This document shows positions 34,865-40,485 of a stretch of DNA of 40,485 bases, piece by piece; position 1 is the stretch's first letter; every line of letters begins with the position of its first letter. A program made the translations under genes and the position numbers. The stretch lies in NCBI GenBank assembly GCA_903845045.1, contig CAIMWA010000205.1, positions 1-40,485 on the forward strand. The letters run 5' to 3'. This DNA comes from an uncultured delta proteobacterium (GTDB lineage: Bacteria; Myxococcota_A; Polyangia; Polyangiales; Ga0077539). The notes beneath the pieces are model-generated. The model was not told the DNA's origin, ran no database searches, and saw nothing but the letters and a program-made list of their open reading frames with translations.

Positions 34865-35941
34865 ATGCGAACGTTGCTGCTCCCGCTCCTCCTCGCCGCC
34901 GCCGGGTGCGCGACCGCCGGCACGCGAACCCGAGGCACCGTCCCCGCCGCCGAGCGCACGCTGCGCGGCGAGGAATTTCGCGTCGTCGGCAGCACCGCGA
35001 CGCGGGACGGCGACGCCTTCGACGCGCAGCTGCTCTTCGACCGCGCCATCGCGCACATGCGCGCGCAGCGCTGCGCCGACGCGCTGCCGGTGCTCGACCA
35101 GCTCCTCCGGCAATTTCCGGCGTCGGCGGTGGTGCCGCTGGCCCAGTACAACCGCGGGCTCTGCCTGCAGCGCGCCCAGCAGTTCGCGCCCGCGGCCGAT
35201 GCGATGCGCGAGGCGGCGCGGTCCAGCGAGAACGAGCTGGCGCACGACGCGTTGCTCCGCGTGGCGGCCCTCGGCGAGGCCGCGCAGACGCCCGCGTGGG
35301 TCATCGAGGGCACCGACGCATTGGCCGCCCGCGCGATCCCGCTGACGATCACCGAGCGCGTCGAGGTGGCGGCTCGGCGTGCCTCGGCGCGGCTGGCCCA
35401 GGGGGACCTCGACGCCGCCGACCGCGAGTCCACCGCGGCCATCGCCCTCGCTCCGACGGAGGAGGCCGTGCGGGCCCTCGACGACGACACGCACGCGGCG
35501 GAGGCGAGGGTGGTGGCCGCCGAGATCACGCGGCGCCGGGCTGGCGAGGTGCGCTACGAGGTCGGCTCCGCGGAGGCCGAGGGCGCCATCGTGCGCCGCG
35601 TACAGCTCGTCATGCACGCGCACGTGCAGTTCAACGAGGCGATACGTGCCGGCAACCCCGACTGGGCGGCGGCCGCGGGCTTCCGCATCGGCGAGATGTA
35701 CCGGGATCTCTACGACTCCATCGTCGGCGCGCCGGTCCCCGCGGACTGGGACGATCGTCAGCGCGAGATCTACCGCACGCGCACGGCCGAGCGCCTGCGG
35801 CCGCTGCTCCAGGGCGCGCTGCGCAGCTGGGAGTCGACGCTCGTGATGGCGCGGCGCACCGGCATCACGGGCAACACGTGGGTGCAGCGCGCGGGCGAGG
35901 CCGTCGAGCGGTTGCGCGCGGCCGTCGCTGCGGGGCCTTGA
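34865..35941 (+). CDS. Lipoprotein with TPR-like helical repeats
   Basis: 358 residues. The signal MRTLLLPLLLAAAGC has lipobox AAAGC (Cys15). The mature protein is alpha-helical with TPR-type units: AIAHMRAQRCADALPVLDQL, FPASAVVPLAQYNRGLCLQ, VEVAARRASARLAQGDLDAA and a later PDWAAAAGFRIGEMYRDLYD. It resembles periplasmic TPR lipoproteins that scaffold envelope complexes. No partner is identified. The -35 element of the tRNA operon overlaps its stop codon (TTGACA at 35938-35943). It is divergent from the RNase HII-like gene, 80 bases away. Confidence 0.82.
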   Translation: MRTLLLPLLLAAAGCATAGTRTRGTVPAAERTLRGEEFRVVGSTATRDGDAFDAQLLFDRAIAHMRAQRCADALPVLDQLLRQFPASAVVPLAQYNRGLCLQRAQQFAPAADAMREAARSSENELAHDALLRVAALGEAAQTPAWVIEGTDALAARAIPLTITERVEVAARRASARLAQGDLDAADRESTAAIALAPTEEAVRALDDDTHAAEARVVAAEITRRRAGEVRYEVGSAEAEGAIVRRVQLVMHAHVQFNEAIRAGNPDWAAAAGFRIGEMYRDLYDSIVGAPVPADWDDRQREIYRTRTAERLRPLLQGALRSWESTLVMARRTGITGNTWVQRAGEAVERLRAAVAAGP

Positions 35942-35967
35942 CACCTCCCGGGACGCAGCGCTAGAAG
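35938..35967 (+). promoter_or_regulatory. Promoter of the tRNA-rpmG-secE-nusG-ribosomal protein cluster
   Basis: A perfect -35 TTGACA (35938-35943) overlaps the stop codon of the preceding lipoprotein gene. After 18 bases comes TAGAAG (35962-35967), a 4/6 -10, followed by a GC-rich start region. It lies about 100 bases before tRNA-Thr, so transcription begins near 35974. Confidence 0.6.
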
Positions 35968-35982
35968 GCGCCTCCCTGATTC

Positions 35983-36027
35983 GTCCCTGTTCGCAGGGGA
36001 CGACTGCCTTGCGACCCTGAGGGGTCG
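35983..36027 (+). other. Two hairpins in the tRNA operon leader
   Basis: Stem-loop 1 pairs GTCCCT with GGGGAC (35983-36001, loop of seven bases). Stem-loop 2 pairs CGACCC with GGGTCG (36012-36027, loop TGAG). They occupy the transcribed leader before tRNA-Thr(TGT) and may act in processing or antitermination. Nothing else is seen in 35968-36070. Confidence 0.4.
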
Positions 36028-36070
36028 GGTGCCTCGCCGGGCCCGTCCCGTCTGCCTCACGATCGGGGGC

Positions 36071-36142
36071 GCTGGTGTAGCTCAAGGGTAGAGCATCGGT
36101 TTTGTAAACCGGTGGTTGTGGGTTCAATTCCCATCGCCAGCT
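36071..36142 (+). tRNA. tRNA-Thr(TGT)
   Basis: Cloverleaf with acceptor GCTGGTG/CGCCAGC, D-arm GCTC/GAGC, anticodon loop TTTGTAA (anticodon TGT), T-loop TTCAATT and discriminator T. CCA is not encoded. It is the first tRNA of the cluster, matching E. coli thrU-tyrU-glyT-thrT order. Confidence 0.95.
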
Positions 36143-36209
36143 CAAGTGGGTCGTGCGACGATGCGCGGCCTTGGCACCGAGCGGATCTTTTCAGTTCTGG
36201 GTCTTGTAC

Positions 36210-36292
36210 GGAGGGTTGCCCGAGCGGCCAAAGGGAGCAGACTGTAAATCTGCCGGTTCACGCCTACGATGGTTCGAATCCATCACCCTCCA
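36210..36292 (+). tRNA. tRNA-Tyr(GTA)
   Basis: Cloverleaf with acceptor GGAGGGT/ACCCTCC, a long variable arm as expected for Tyr, anticodon loop CTGTAAA (anticodon GTA), T-loop TTCGAAT and discriminator A. CCA is not encoded. Only four bases separate it from tRNA-Gly. Confidence 0.95.
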
Positions 36293-36296
36293 CTCC

Positions 36297-36371
<75 letters not shown>

Positions 36372-36391
36372 CGTGAGAGCAATGATCGTTT

Positions 36392-36467
36392 GCCCACCTA
36401 GCTCAGTTGGTAGAGCACGTCCTTGGTAAGGACGAGGTCGTCGGTTCAATCCCGATGGTGGGCTCCA
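36392..36467 (+). tRNA. tRNA-Thr(GGT)
   Basis: Cloverleaf with acceptor GCCCACC/GGTGGGC, anticodon loop TTGGTAA (anticodon GGT), T-loop TTCAATC and discriminator T. CCA is encoded at 36465-36467. In many bacteria tuf follows this tRNA; here rpmG follows after 82 bases. Confidence 0.95.
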
Positions 36468-36549
36468 GCACGGCGAAAGGACGGATCGGCAGGAAAGGTT
36501 CCTCGGTTCCCGGCGTTGGGGCCCCGGAGCACCGAAGCGAGAAAGAACC

Positions 36550-36705
36550 ATGGGAGCCCGGATCAAGGTCGTTCTCGCCTGTGAGGCGTGCGGAAGGCGG
36601 AACTACCGCTCGACGCGCTCCGCCACCCCCGGCACCGCCGCGGTCCGCCTCAAGAAGTTCTGCGTCGGATGCAACGCCCACACGATGCACGCGGAGAGTC
36701 ACTGA
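36550..36705 (+). CDS. rpmG: 50S ribosomal protein L33
   Basis: 51 residues (MGARIKVVLACEACGRRNYR, then RLKKFCVGCNAH), the usual length for L33. Two Cys pairs (CEAC and CVGC) form the zinc ribbon of the zinc-binding L33 class. L33 sits near the E site of the large subunit. It lies between tRNA-Thr(GGT) and tRNA-Trp, in a position shared by many deltaproteobacteria, and is cotranscribed with the tRNAs. A purine-rich GAGAAAG stretch just upstream serves as ribosome site. Confidence 0.95.
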   Translation: MGARIKVVLACEACGRRNYRSTRSATPGTAAVRLKKFCVGCNAHTMHAESH

Positions 36706-36727
36706 ATTCAGTTCGAAGAGTCCCTCT

Positions 36728-36800
36728 AGGAGGCTAGCTCAGTTGGTAGAGCAGCGGATTCCAAATCCGCAGGTCGTGGGTTCGAGTCCCCCGCCTCCTG
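36728..36800 (+). tRNA. tRNA-Trp(CCA)
   Basis: Cloverleaf with acceptor AGGAGGC/GCCTCCT, anticodon loop TTCCAAA (anticodon CCA), T-loop TTCGAGT and discriminator G. The 3' CCA is not encoded. It lies between rpmG and secE, the standard place. Confidence 0.95.
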
Positions 36801-36828
36801 CCGTTCGACAGAGCACCGGAGCAGCACC

Positions 36829-37215
36829 GTGAGCACCCAGCAAGAGCGCATTGGCGGAAGCCTACTACTCGGAGTCCAGAAGTACCTCTACACGGGGTAC
36901 TTCGTGGCGGGTTGCGTGCTCGCGTTCCTGGTGAGCCACGTGTCCGATGCAGCGTGGGCGGGTCACGAGAACGCCTCCAACGCCATCGGCGTGGTCGCGG
37001 GCGTGATCGGCGTCGTGGCCGGCTGGAAGAACGTCAAGCTTCGCACGCTCGCGATGGAGACCATCGAGGAGCTGGCCGCGGTCACGTGGCCGTCGAAGGA
37101 CGAGACCACGACGGCCACGGTGGTGGTGATGGCCACGGCGATCACCGCCTCGGTGGTGATCTTCCTCCTCGACCGCTTCTGGAACTGGCTCACCAACCTC
37201 ATCTACCTGGGCTGA
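36829..37215 (+). CDS. secE: Preprotein translocase subunit SecE
   Basis: 128 residues from a GTG start (MSTQQERIGGSLLLGVQKYL). Three hydrophobic segments are visible: YFVAGCVLAFLVSHV (about 24-38), AIGVVAGVIGVVAGW (about 52-66) and the conserved C-terminal one (TATVVVMATAITASVVIFLL). The SecE core ELAAVTWPSKDET comes just before the last helix. Three helices are found in E. coli-type SecE, whereas many bacteria have one. SecE stabilises SecY in the inner-membrane channel. It is followed by nusG after 27 bases, the conserved order. Confidence 0.95.
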   Translation: MSTQQERIGGSLLLGVQKYLYTGYFVAGCVLAFLVSHVSDAAWAGHENASNAIGVVAGVIGVVAGWKNVKLRTLAMETIEELAAVTWPSKDETTTATVVVMATAITASVVIFLLDRFWNWLTNLIYLG

Positions 37216-37242
37216 CCGGGGCGGGCTCCGAGGGTTTTTCCC

Positions 37243-37770
37243 ATGAAGTACTACATCGTGCAGGCCTACTCGGGCTTCGAGAACAAGGTGAAGGCGTCGT
37301 TGCAGGAGCGCATCCGCAACAACGCCATGGACCAGTTTTTCGGGGAGATCCTGGTTCCTTCGGAGAACGTGACGGCGACGCGCAACGGCAAGCAGCGCCT
37401 CGAGAGCCGCAAGTTCTATCCGGGCTACGTCTTCGTGCAGATGGAGATGAACGACTCGACCTGGCACATGGTGAAGGACACCCCGAAGGTGACCGGCTTC
37501 CTGGGCGACCAGAACCCGACGCCGGTGCCGCAGAAGGAAGTCGACACCATCAAGCGCCAGATCGAGGGCACGGGCATCGCGCCCCGCCCGAAGATCAACT
37601 TCGAGGTCAGCGACCAGGTCAAGGTGGTCGACGGGGCCTTTGCAAACTTCACGGGTGTGGTAGAGGACGTCCGCCCGGACCGGCAGAAGATCAAGGTGCT
37701 CGTCACCATCTTCGGCCGGCCCACGGCGGTAGAGCTCGGATACAACCAGGTCGAGAAGATCACGGCCTGA
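37243..37770 (+). CDS. nusG: Transcription termination/antitermination protein NusG
   Basis: 175 residues starting MKYYIVQAYSGFENKVKASL. The NGN domain (1-115) has KFYPGYVFVQMEMNDSTWHM and TGFLGDQNPTPVP. The KOW domain (125-175) has FEVSDQVKVVDGAFANFTG, VEDVRPDRQKIKVLVTIFGR and PTAVELGYNQVEKI. NusG binds RNA polymerase and links it to Rho or to the ribosome through S10. Length and motifs are fully typical. A 94-base gap precedes rplK. Confidence 0.96.
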   Translation: MKYYIVQAYSGFENKVKASLQERIRNNAMDQFFGEILVPSENVTATRNGKQRLESRKFYPGYVFVQMEMNDSTWHMVKDTPKVTGFLGDQNPTPVPQKEVDTIKRQIEGTGIAPRPKINFEVSDQVKVVDGAFANFTGVVEDVRPDRQKIKVLVTIFGRPTAVELGYNQVEKITA

Positions 37771-37864
37771 AAGCACGGCGAGGCCCAGCACGCCGACCGC
37801 ATGGCGCGGTTGAGCGTGCGAGAGAGCTCCTAGAGCTCCCGCAAACCACGTCGACGAGGGAACG

Positions 37865-38290
37865 ATGGCGAAGAAGGTAGTCGGACAGGTCAAGCTCCAG
37901 GCCCCGGGCGGCGAAGCCAAGCCGGGCCCCCCGATCGGACCGGTTCTCGGTCAGGCGGGCGTGAACATCCCGATGTTCATCAAGGAGTTCAACGCGAAGA
38001 CGGCGGACAAGAAGGGCTACGTAATCCCGGTGATCATCACCGTGTATTCCGACAAGTCCTTCACGATGGAGCTGAAGACTCCGCCGGCGTCCATTCTCCT
38101 GATGAAGGCGGCCGGAGCCGACAAGGGCTCGCCGCGGCCGAACAAGGAGAAGATCGGCAAGATCTCCTCTGCCAAGGTCGTGGAGATCGCCAAGCAGAAG
38201 CTGCAGGACCTCAACACCGACGACCTCGAGGCGGCCATCCGCACGGTGCGCGGCACCGCGCGCTCGATGGGCCTCGACATCGTCGACTGA
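37865..38290 (+). CDS. rplK: 50S ribosomal protein L11
   Basis: 141 residues ([20 protein letters not shown]). The Pro-rich N-terminal domain [20 protein letters not shown] contacts the GTPase centre, and the C-terminal RNA-binding domain reads [16 protein letters not shown]11 with 23S rRNA forms the factor-binding stalk base. A GAGGGAACG ribosome site lies before the ATG. It is the first gene of the L11-L1-L10-L12 set. Confidence 0.97.
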   Translation: MAKKVVGQVKLQAPGGEAKPGPPIGPVLGQAGVNIPMFIKEFNAKTADKKGYVIPVIITVYSDKSFTMELKTPPASILLMKAAGADKGSPRPNKEKIGKISSAKVVEIAKQKLQDLNTDDLEAAIRTVRGTARSMGLDIVD

Positions 38291-38335
38291 CGGCAGGCGC
38301 AGCGAACAAAGGTTTCCCCGGGTCTCCGGAGCAGA

Positions 38336-38394
38336 CCGCCACCTCGCGTGGCGGCGGGCCCATGGCATGACCACCGCGGCTCCAGGTGCGGTGG
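38336..38394 (+). promoter_or_regulatory. Tandem hairpins in the rplK-rplA leader
   Basis: Two perfect 7-bp stems lie in the 134-base gap: CCGCCAC/GTGGCGG (38336-38354, five-base loop) and CCACCGC/GCGGTGG (38371-38394, ten-base loop). They may serve feedback control by L1, or processing. No T run follows, so they are not clear terminators. Confidence 0.45.
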
Positions 38395-38424
38395 GAGGTG
38401 CGTAGCACCGAAGAGGAGGAACGG

Positions 38425-39135
38425 ATGGCGAAGGTTCCAAAGAGGCGGTCGGCGCTCGACAAGAAGCTCGACGCCAGCAAGCGCTACACGATCGACGAAG
38501 CGGCGGCGCTGGTGAAGGAGTGCGCCACGGCGAAGTTCGACGAGACCGTCGAGCTCGCGGTGCGCCTCGGCGTCAACCCCAAGCACGCGGACCAGATGGT
38601 TCGCGGCGCGCTGGTGCTGCCCCATGGCACCGGTCAGAAGGTCCGCGTTCTCGTGTTCGCCAAGGGCGACAAGGAGCGCGAGGCGACGGCGGCGGGCGCC
38701 GATTTCGTGGGCTCCGACGAGCTCGTGGCGAAGGTGGCCGACGGCACGTTCCTCGATTTCGAGCGCGTGATCGCGACCCCGGACATGATGGGCCAGGTCG
38801 GCCGCCTCGGTAAGGTGCTTGGTCCCCGCGGACTCATGCCGAACCCGAAGGTCGGAACGGTCACCTTCGACATCGCGAACGCCGTTCGCGAGGCGAAGGG
38901 CGGCAAGATCGAGTACCGCACCGAGAAGGCCGGCGTCGTCCAGGCCCGCATCGGCAAGGCCTCGTTCGGCGCCGCAGAGATCCGAGAGAACGCCAAGGCG
39001 CTCGTCGTGGCGCTCCTGCGCGCTCGCCCGTCGACGGCGAAGGGCACGTATCTCCGCTCGATCACGCTGTCGTCCACCATGGGCCCCGGCGTGCGCGTCG
39101 ACCCCAACGCCTTCATCGAGAAGACGGAGGACTGA
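38425..39135 (+). CDS. rplA: 50S ribosomal protein L1
   Basis: 236 residues from ATG ([20 protein letters not shown]), with AAGAGGAGGAACGG as a strong ribosome site. Conserved L1 motifs are [40 protein letters not shown] and [21 protein letters not shown]1 binds 23S rRNA at the E-site stalk and in many bacteria represses its own mRNA. The stop is followed after three bases by rplJ, so L1 and L10 are tightly coupled. Confidence 0.97.
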   Translation: MAKVPKRRSALDKKLDASKRYTIDEAAALVKECATAKFDETVELAVRLGVNPKHADQMVRGALVLPHGTGQKVRVLVFAKGDKEREATAAGADFVGSDELVAKVADGTFLDFERVIATPDMMGQVGRLGKVLGPRGLMPNPKVGTVTFDIANAVREAKGGKIEYRTEKAGVVQARIGKASFGAAEIRENAKALVVALLRARPSTAKGTYLRSITLSSTMGPGVRVDPNAFIEKTED

Positions 39136-39138
39136 GCG

Positions 39139-39717
39139 ATGAACAAGAACCAGAAGGACGCGGAGATCGCCAGCGTCCGTACGAAGTTCGAGCAGTCCGT
39201 CGCGGCGGTGCTGGTCGATTTCAAGGGTCTCAACGTGGCTTCGGCGACGAAGCTTCGCCGTGAGTTCCGCAAGGCCGGCGTCGAGTACCGGGTGGTCAAG
39301 AACACCCTCATTCGGCACGCCCTCAAGGACTCTCCGTACAAGGCCGTGGTCGGCTCGCTCGAGCGCGGCTCGCTGCGCACGCAGCACAAGTCGCTCATGG
39401 GCATGACCGGCATCGCGTGGTGCAAGGAGAGCCCCTCGGCGGCCGCCAAGGTCATCGAGGACTTCAAGAAGGGCGCTGGACCGCAGGGCGACAAGCTCGT
39501 CGTCAAGGCGGGCCTCGTCGGCAACGAGATCAAGGAGCGCGCGTGGGTCGAAGCCGAGATGGCCAAGCTCCCGGGCCTCAAAGAGGTGCAGGCGATGCTC
39601 CTCGCGACGATCCAGGCTCCGGCCCAGAACGTCGTGGCGATCCTCAACGCGCCCGGACAGCAGCTCGTGTACGCCCTCAAGGCGTGGGCCGACAAGCTCG
39701 AGGCGCAGGGCGCCTGA
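39139..39717 (+). CDS. rplJ: 50S ribosomal protein L10
   Basis: 192 residues ([20 protein letters not shown]). Conserved parts are [37 protein letters not shown] and the C-terminal helix that binds L7/L12 dimers ([20 protein letters not shown]). It forms the stalk base with L11. The start comes three bases after rplA, leaving no room for the structured L10 leader found in many bacteria. Confidence 0.96.
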   Translation: MNKNQKDAEIASVRTKFEQSVAAVLVDFKGLNVASATKLRREFRKAGVEYRVVKNTLIRHALKDSPYKAVVGSLERGSLRTQHKSLMGMTGIAWCKESPSAAAKVIEDFKKGAGPQGDKLVVKAGLVGNEIKERAWVEAEMAKLPGLKEVQAMLLATIQAPAQNVVAILNAPGQQLVYALKAWADKLEAQGA

Positions 39718-39777
39718 AGCGGTTCTACGTAGAAGAGTTCAACCCGAAAAAGTCATTGGTTTCGAAAGGACAGTACA

Positions 39778-40161
39778 ATGGAAATCCAGTCTCTCGTTGA
39801 CACCATCAGCAAGCTCACGCTCACCGAGGCCGCCGCGCTCGTGAAGGCCCTCGAGGATACCCTCGGCGTCAAGGCCGCCCCGGTCGCCGTGGCCGGTCCC
39901 GCCGCCGCCGCCCCCGCGGCCGCCGCTGCCCCCGTCGAGCCCACGGAGTTCTCCGTGGAGCTCACCGCCGCCGGCGCGAACAAGATCAACGTGATCAAGG
40001 TCGTCCGGGAGATCACCGGCCTCGGCCTCGGCGAGGCGAAGTCGCTCGTCGAGAGCGCCCCGAAGATGCTCAAGGACTCCGTCGACAAGGCGACCTCCGA
40101 GGACATCAAGAAGAAGCTCACGGACGCCGGCGCGACGGTGACCGTCAAGGGCTTGGTCTGA
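39778..40161 (+). CDS. rplL: 50S ribosomal protein L7/L12
   Basis: 127 residues ([20 protein letters not shown]). The N-terminal dimer domain is followed by an Ala/Pro-rich hinge (about 40-60) and the C-terminal domain [20 protein letters not shown] then [20 protein letters not shown], which recruits elongation factors. Length matches the family. GAAAGGACAG upstream is the ribosome site. The 60-base gap from rplJ is short and may allow higher translation of this four-copy protein. Confidence 0.97.
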   Translation: MEIQSLVDTISKLTLTEAAALVKALEDTLGVKAAPVAVAGPAAAAPAAAAAPVEPTEFSVELTAAGANKINVIKVVREITGLGLGEAKSLVESAPKMLKDSVDKATSEDIKKKLTDAGATVTVKGLV

Positions 40162-40485
40162 CCCGCTGGATCGCTCCCCGCGGGGCGATCGGGTTCGTGA
40201 CGACCCTCGAGGGGTCCGACGGTGGCCGAAGGGCTCCCGGAGGATCGCTCGGGGGTCGGTACGTTTTTTGGGTGGGGGTACCTTGCGCTCGCACATGAAC
40301 CGTGCAATGAGCGCAGCCCGAGCGACGGCGCAGCCCTCAGGCGCAGGGCATCAGGCGACCGCGCAAGCGCGACCGGCAGCGGAAATGTCGCGACGTTCAC
40401 GAAGCGCCACAGCAGTACTCTCGGAAAGGTCCAGGCAACGCTCGACGGCGAACTCGATCGAAGCAACCCCTTCCTCCCCGCGAGG
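40162..40485 (+). other. Leader region between rplL and the expected rpoB
   Basis: No convincing gene is seen in these 324 bases. Hairpins occur at 40169-40190 (GATCG...CGATC with GC-rich inner pairs and one bulge) and 40202-40216 (GACCC/GGGTC). A pair CCGAC (40216-40220) with GTCGG lies just before a run of six T (40264-40269), which could form an attenuator. The downstream 215 bases hold no recognised RpoB N-terminus; an open frame from ATG 40295 does not look like RpoB. In related clusters rpoB follows here, probably beyond the window. Confidence 0.5.
40216..40269 (+). terminator. Candidate attenuator before rpoB (stem ending in T6)
   Basis: CCGAC (40216-40220) can pair with GTCGG directly before TACG-TTTTTT (40264-40269). 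The interior contains further partial pairings and no perfect long stem, so the fold is uncertain, but the T run is the only one of its kind nearby. Partial termination between rplL and rpoB is known in other bacteria. Confidence 0.35.

Noticed and set aside
36407..36832. 141-codon plus-strand frame covering tRNA-Thr, rpmG and tRNA-Trp
   Set aside because: It runs through two tRNA genes and the L33 gene in a wrong frame.
39130..39140. L10-binding leader before rplJ
   Set aside because: Only three bases separate rplA and rplJ, so no structured leader can fit there.
40295..40485. Open frame at the window end as the start of rpoB
   Set aside because: The translation (MNRAMSAARATAQPSGAG...) does not resemble any RpoB N-terminus and is Arg/Ser/Ala-rich as expected for noncoding GC-rich DNA.

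Overview
The window is a GC-rich, tightly packed stretch of chromosome from a member of the Myxococcota, probably of the Polyangia/Sandaracinus type. The evidence is: many predicted lipoproteins with Asp/Ala/Val-rich linkers after the lipid-anchor cysteine; a MopE-type Cys-rich protein; a MYXO-CTERM-like C-terminal sorting tail; a PEGA-domain Ser/Thr kinase with two PP2C phosphatases; and a bacterial SecE-NusG-L11-L1-L10-L7/L12 cluster of proteobacterial type. The taxonomic call is inferred from family knowledge, because no database search was possible.

Layout. Positions 1-1202 hold the 3' part of a proline-rich, membrane-anchored protein. Positions 1284-1894 are a tRNA island: His, Arg(TCG) and Lys on the minus strand ending in a hairpin, and Pro and Arg(TCT) on the plus strand. 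From 1.9 to 9.4 kb come a YfhO-type membrane protein, a frameshifted MopE-like lipoprotein, a transglutaminase-like/TPR lipoprotein, an aldehyde dehydrogenase of the PaaZ/BoxD type and a 54-residue membrane peptide. From 9.4 to 13.35 kb (minus strand) a tight operon encodes Pal with a Cys-rich repeat insert, a CpoB/YbgF-like lipoprotein, a PEGA Ser/Thr kinase and a LysM/TPR protein. From 13.4 to 18.8 kb lie a MATE exporter with TrmO, and on the opposite strand a DUF2723 membrane protein followed by purine nucleoside phosphorylase and cytidine deaminase.

From 18.9 to 26.9 kb there are small secreted proteins, two PP2C phosphatases, a 1208-residue FG-GAP-type surface protein and a PlsC-like acyltransferase. 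From 26.9 to 35.9 kb there are a GT22 (ALG9-like) mannosyltransferase homologue, a TetR regulator divergent from a histidine-motif hydroxylase with a palindromic operator between them, a HelD-like helicase, a Kazal-like Cys-rich lipoprotein, LipB with a divergent RNase HII-like protein, and a TPR lipoprotein. From 35.9 kb to the end is the translation/transcription cluster: a TTGACA promoter, tRNA Thr-Tyr-Gly-Thr, rpmG, tRNA-Trp, secE, nusG, rplK, rplA, rplJ, rplL and the start of the leader that should precede rpoB. The tuf gene often found between tRNA-Thr(GGT) and tRNA-Trp is absent.

How the genes work together. The clearest functional groups are the ribosome/transcription cluster, the nucleoside-salvage pair (PNP and Cdd), and an envelope group (Pal, CpoB, LysM protein) translationally coupled to a eukaryote-like kinase. 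The two PP2C enzymes 8-10 kb away could oppose that kinase, which is inference. I found no CRISPR array, transposase, integrase, prophage, toxin-antitoxin pair or biosynthetic gene cluster. The best candidate for something little described is the Pal(Cys-repeat)-CpoB-kinase-LysM operon.
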